Below, in pieces: positions 62,752-64,000 of a stretch of 64,000 nucleotides of DNA; position 1 is the first letter of the stretch; each line of letters starts with the position of its first letter. Both the position numbers and the translations under genes were made by a program. Below the pieces are notes generated by a model. The model did no database searches and was not told where the DNA came from. It saw nothing but the letters and a program-made list of their open reading frames with translations. Source of the DNA: Isoptericola halotolerans (GTDB lineage: Bacteria > Actinomycetota > Actinomycetes > Actinomycetales > Cellulomonadaceae); NCBI RefSeq assembly GCF_003003075.1, contig NZ_PVTX01000012.1, positions 1 through 64,000 of the forward strand, given 5' to 3'.

Positions 62752-64000
62752 ATGCGCAGAGCGAAGATCGTGTGCACCATCGGACCCGCGACAGCATCAC
62801 CGGAGAAGCTCCGGGAGCTGGTCGACGCGGGTATGGACGTGGCCCGGATCAACCGGAGCCACGGCGAGCAGTCGGAGCACGAGGCCGTCTATCACGGTGT
62901 GCGCGCGGCGGCGAAGGACGCGGGGCGCAACGTCGCCGTCCTGGTCGACCTGCAGGGACCCAAGATCCGGCTGGGCCGGTTCGGCGGCGACGAGAAGCAC
63001 TTCCTGAACGAGGGCGACACCCTCACCATCACGACCGAGGACGTCGTGGGCACCCGTGAGCTGGTCTCGACCACGCACAAGGGCCTGCCGCAGGACGCCC
63101 GCGTGGGCGACCCGATCCTCATCGACGACGGCAAGGTGCGCGTGCGCGTCACCGCGGTGGAAGGCCCCCGTGTCGTCACCACCGTCGAGGTGCCGGGCCC
63201 GGTGTCCAACAACAAGGGGCTCAACCTTCCCGGCGTGGCCGTCTCGGTCCCGGCCCTGAGCGAGAAGGACACCGACGACCTGCGCTGGGCGCTGCGCATG
63301 GGCGCGGACATCATCGCCCTGTCGTTCGTCCGCAACGCGGCCGACTACGAGGACGTCCGCAAGATCATGGACGCCGAGGGCCGTGTCGTCCCCGTCGTCG
63401 CGAAGATCGAGAAGCCGCAGGCTGTGGACAACCTCGAGGAGGTCATCGCGGCGTTCGACGGCTTCATGGTGGCCCGTGGGGACCTGGCGGTCGAGATGCC
63501 GCTGGAGCAGGTCCCGCTGGTCCAGAAGCGCATCGTGGAGCTCGCGCGCCAGAACGCGAAGCCGGTCATCGTGGCGACGCAGGTGCTCGAGTCGATGACC
63601 ACGAGCCCGCGTCCGACGCGCGCCGAGGCCTCCGACTGCGCCAACGCGGTGCTCGACGGTGCCGACGCGGTCATGCTGTCGGGCGAGACGTCCGTCGGCG
63701 ACTACCCCATCCTCACGGTGCAGACGATGGCTTCGATCATCGAGGCCACGGAGGAGATGGGGCGTGAGCGCATCGCCCCGCTCGGCTCCGCGCCGCACAC
63801 CCGTGGCGGGATCATCACGCGGGCGGCAGCGGAGATCGGCAACTCGCTCGGCGTGAAGTACCTGGTGACGTTCACGCAGTCCGGTGACTCGGCCAAGCGC
63901 ATGTCGCGCCTGCGCTCGGGCATCCCGCTGCTCGCCTTCACCCCGGAGGAGTCGGTGCGCAACGTGCTGGCGCTCACCTGGGGCACCACCACGTACGCGG
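62752..64000 (+). CDS. pyk: Pyruvate kinase (3' end outside window)
   Basis: The first 416 residues of a glycolytic enzyme converting phosphoenolpyruvate and ADP to pyruvate and ATP. RRAKIVCTIGPATASPEKL, the domain-A motif ARINRSHG, and the B domain (about 68-165) lead to the catalytic lysine block VVAKIEKPQAVDNLEEVI, with metal ligands in DGFMVARGDLAVEMP. ATQVLESMTTSPRPTRAEAS and GADAVMLSGETSVGDYP follow, and the C domain has begun (TQSGDSAKRMSRLR). The frame is open to the window edge. ATG 62752 has ggctggaga upstream. The usual length is about 475 residues. Confidence 0.97.
   Translation, partial: MRRAKIVCTIGPATASPEKLRELVDAGMDVARINRSHGEQSEHEAVYHGVRAAAKDAGRNVAVLVDLQGPKIRLGRFGGDEKHFLNEGDTLTITTEDVVGTRELVSTTHKGLPQDARVGDPILIDDGKVRVRVTAVEGPRVVTTVEVPGPVSNNKGLNLPGVAVSVPALSEKDTDDLRWALRMGADIIALSFVRNAADYEDVRKIMDAEGRVVPVVAKIEKPQAVDNLEEVIAAFDGFMVARGDLAVEMPLEQVPLVQKRIVELARQNAKPVIVATQVLESMTTSPRPTRAEASDCANAVLDGADAVMLSGETSVGDYPILTVQTMASIIEATEEMGRERIAPLGSAPHTRGGIITRAAAEIGNSLGVKYLVTFTQSGDSAKRMSRLRSGIPLLAFTPEESVRNVLALTWGTTTYA

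Overview
The window is a 64 kb piece of a very GC-rich actinobacterial chromosome. It carries a complete Pup-proteasome gene set, the mycothiol enzyme MshC, many GTG starts, and -10 boxes placed directly in front of start codons. A secreted cellulose-type AA10 lytic polysaccharide monooxygenase with a CBM2, together with the order trpE-trpC-trpB-trpA-lgt-gltB-gltD-pyk, points to a Micrococcales cellulose degrader, probably Cellulomonadaceae or Promicromonosporaceae. That placement is an inference from gene content and not a database result.

Region 1 (1-14.6 kb) looks accessory. It opens with the end of an IS30-type transposase and a decayed HicB-like antitoxin remnant. MerR, SDR and MarR genes follow, then a DUF4260 membrane protein. 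Two very large paralogous LuxR-type ATPase regulators (4063-6828 and 11838-14612) flank an ABC transporter (ATPase plus permease), a membrane-anchored PHB-depolymerase-like esterase, a flavodoxin-fold reductase and a small membrane protein. Related palindromic or operator-like sites recur in the intergenic gaps of this region.

Region 2 (14.7-28 kb) is mixed metabolism: an SDR, an AI-2E/PerM-type permease, a GNAT acetyltransferase, a tightly overlapped monooxygenase-BASS symporter-epimerase operon, the LPMO with a LacI-type operator, two peptidases, a fructosamine-kinase homologue behind a DUF5703 protein, an acidic protein and an aldo/keto reductase.

Region 3 (28-44.7 kb) is the conserved cell-envelope, mycothiol and protein-degradation block: uppP, mshC, a PAC2-family gene, a HAD phosphatase, a RecB-like nuclease, an M50 protease, trmI, arc/mpa, dop, pup, prcB, prcA, pafA and an FKBP lipoprotein. 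A PAS-GAF-PP2C phosphatase gene lies in reverse orientation between arc and dop. Pup ends in GGQ, so it needs Dop for deamidation before PafA can ligate it. The Arc ATPase ends in a penultimate tyrosine suited to docking on the PrcA/PrcB core.

Region 4 (44.7-64 kb) is amino-acid biosynthesis: hisF, a heterodimeric ABC exporter with one degenerate ATP site, hisI-trpE-Trp membrane protein (overlapping), a small membrane protein, a strong terminator, trpC, trpB-trpA-lgt (the last two junctions overlapping), gltB-gltD and the start of pyk. No tRNA, rRNA or CRISPR array was seen.

The most informative global signal is transcriptional. Many genes have a TANNNT-like hexamer ending 6-8 bases before the start codon, which is the layout of leaderless mRNAs. 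This both fixes starts and marks transcription units.
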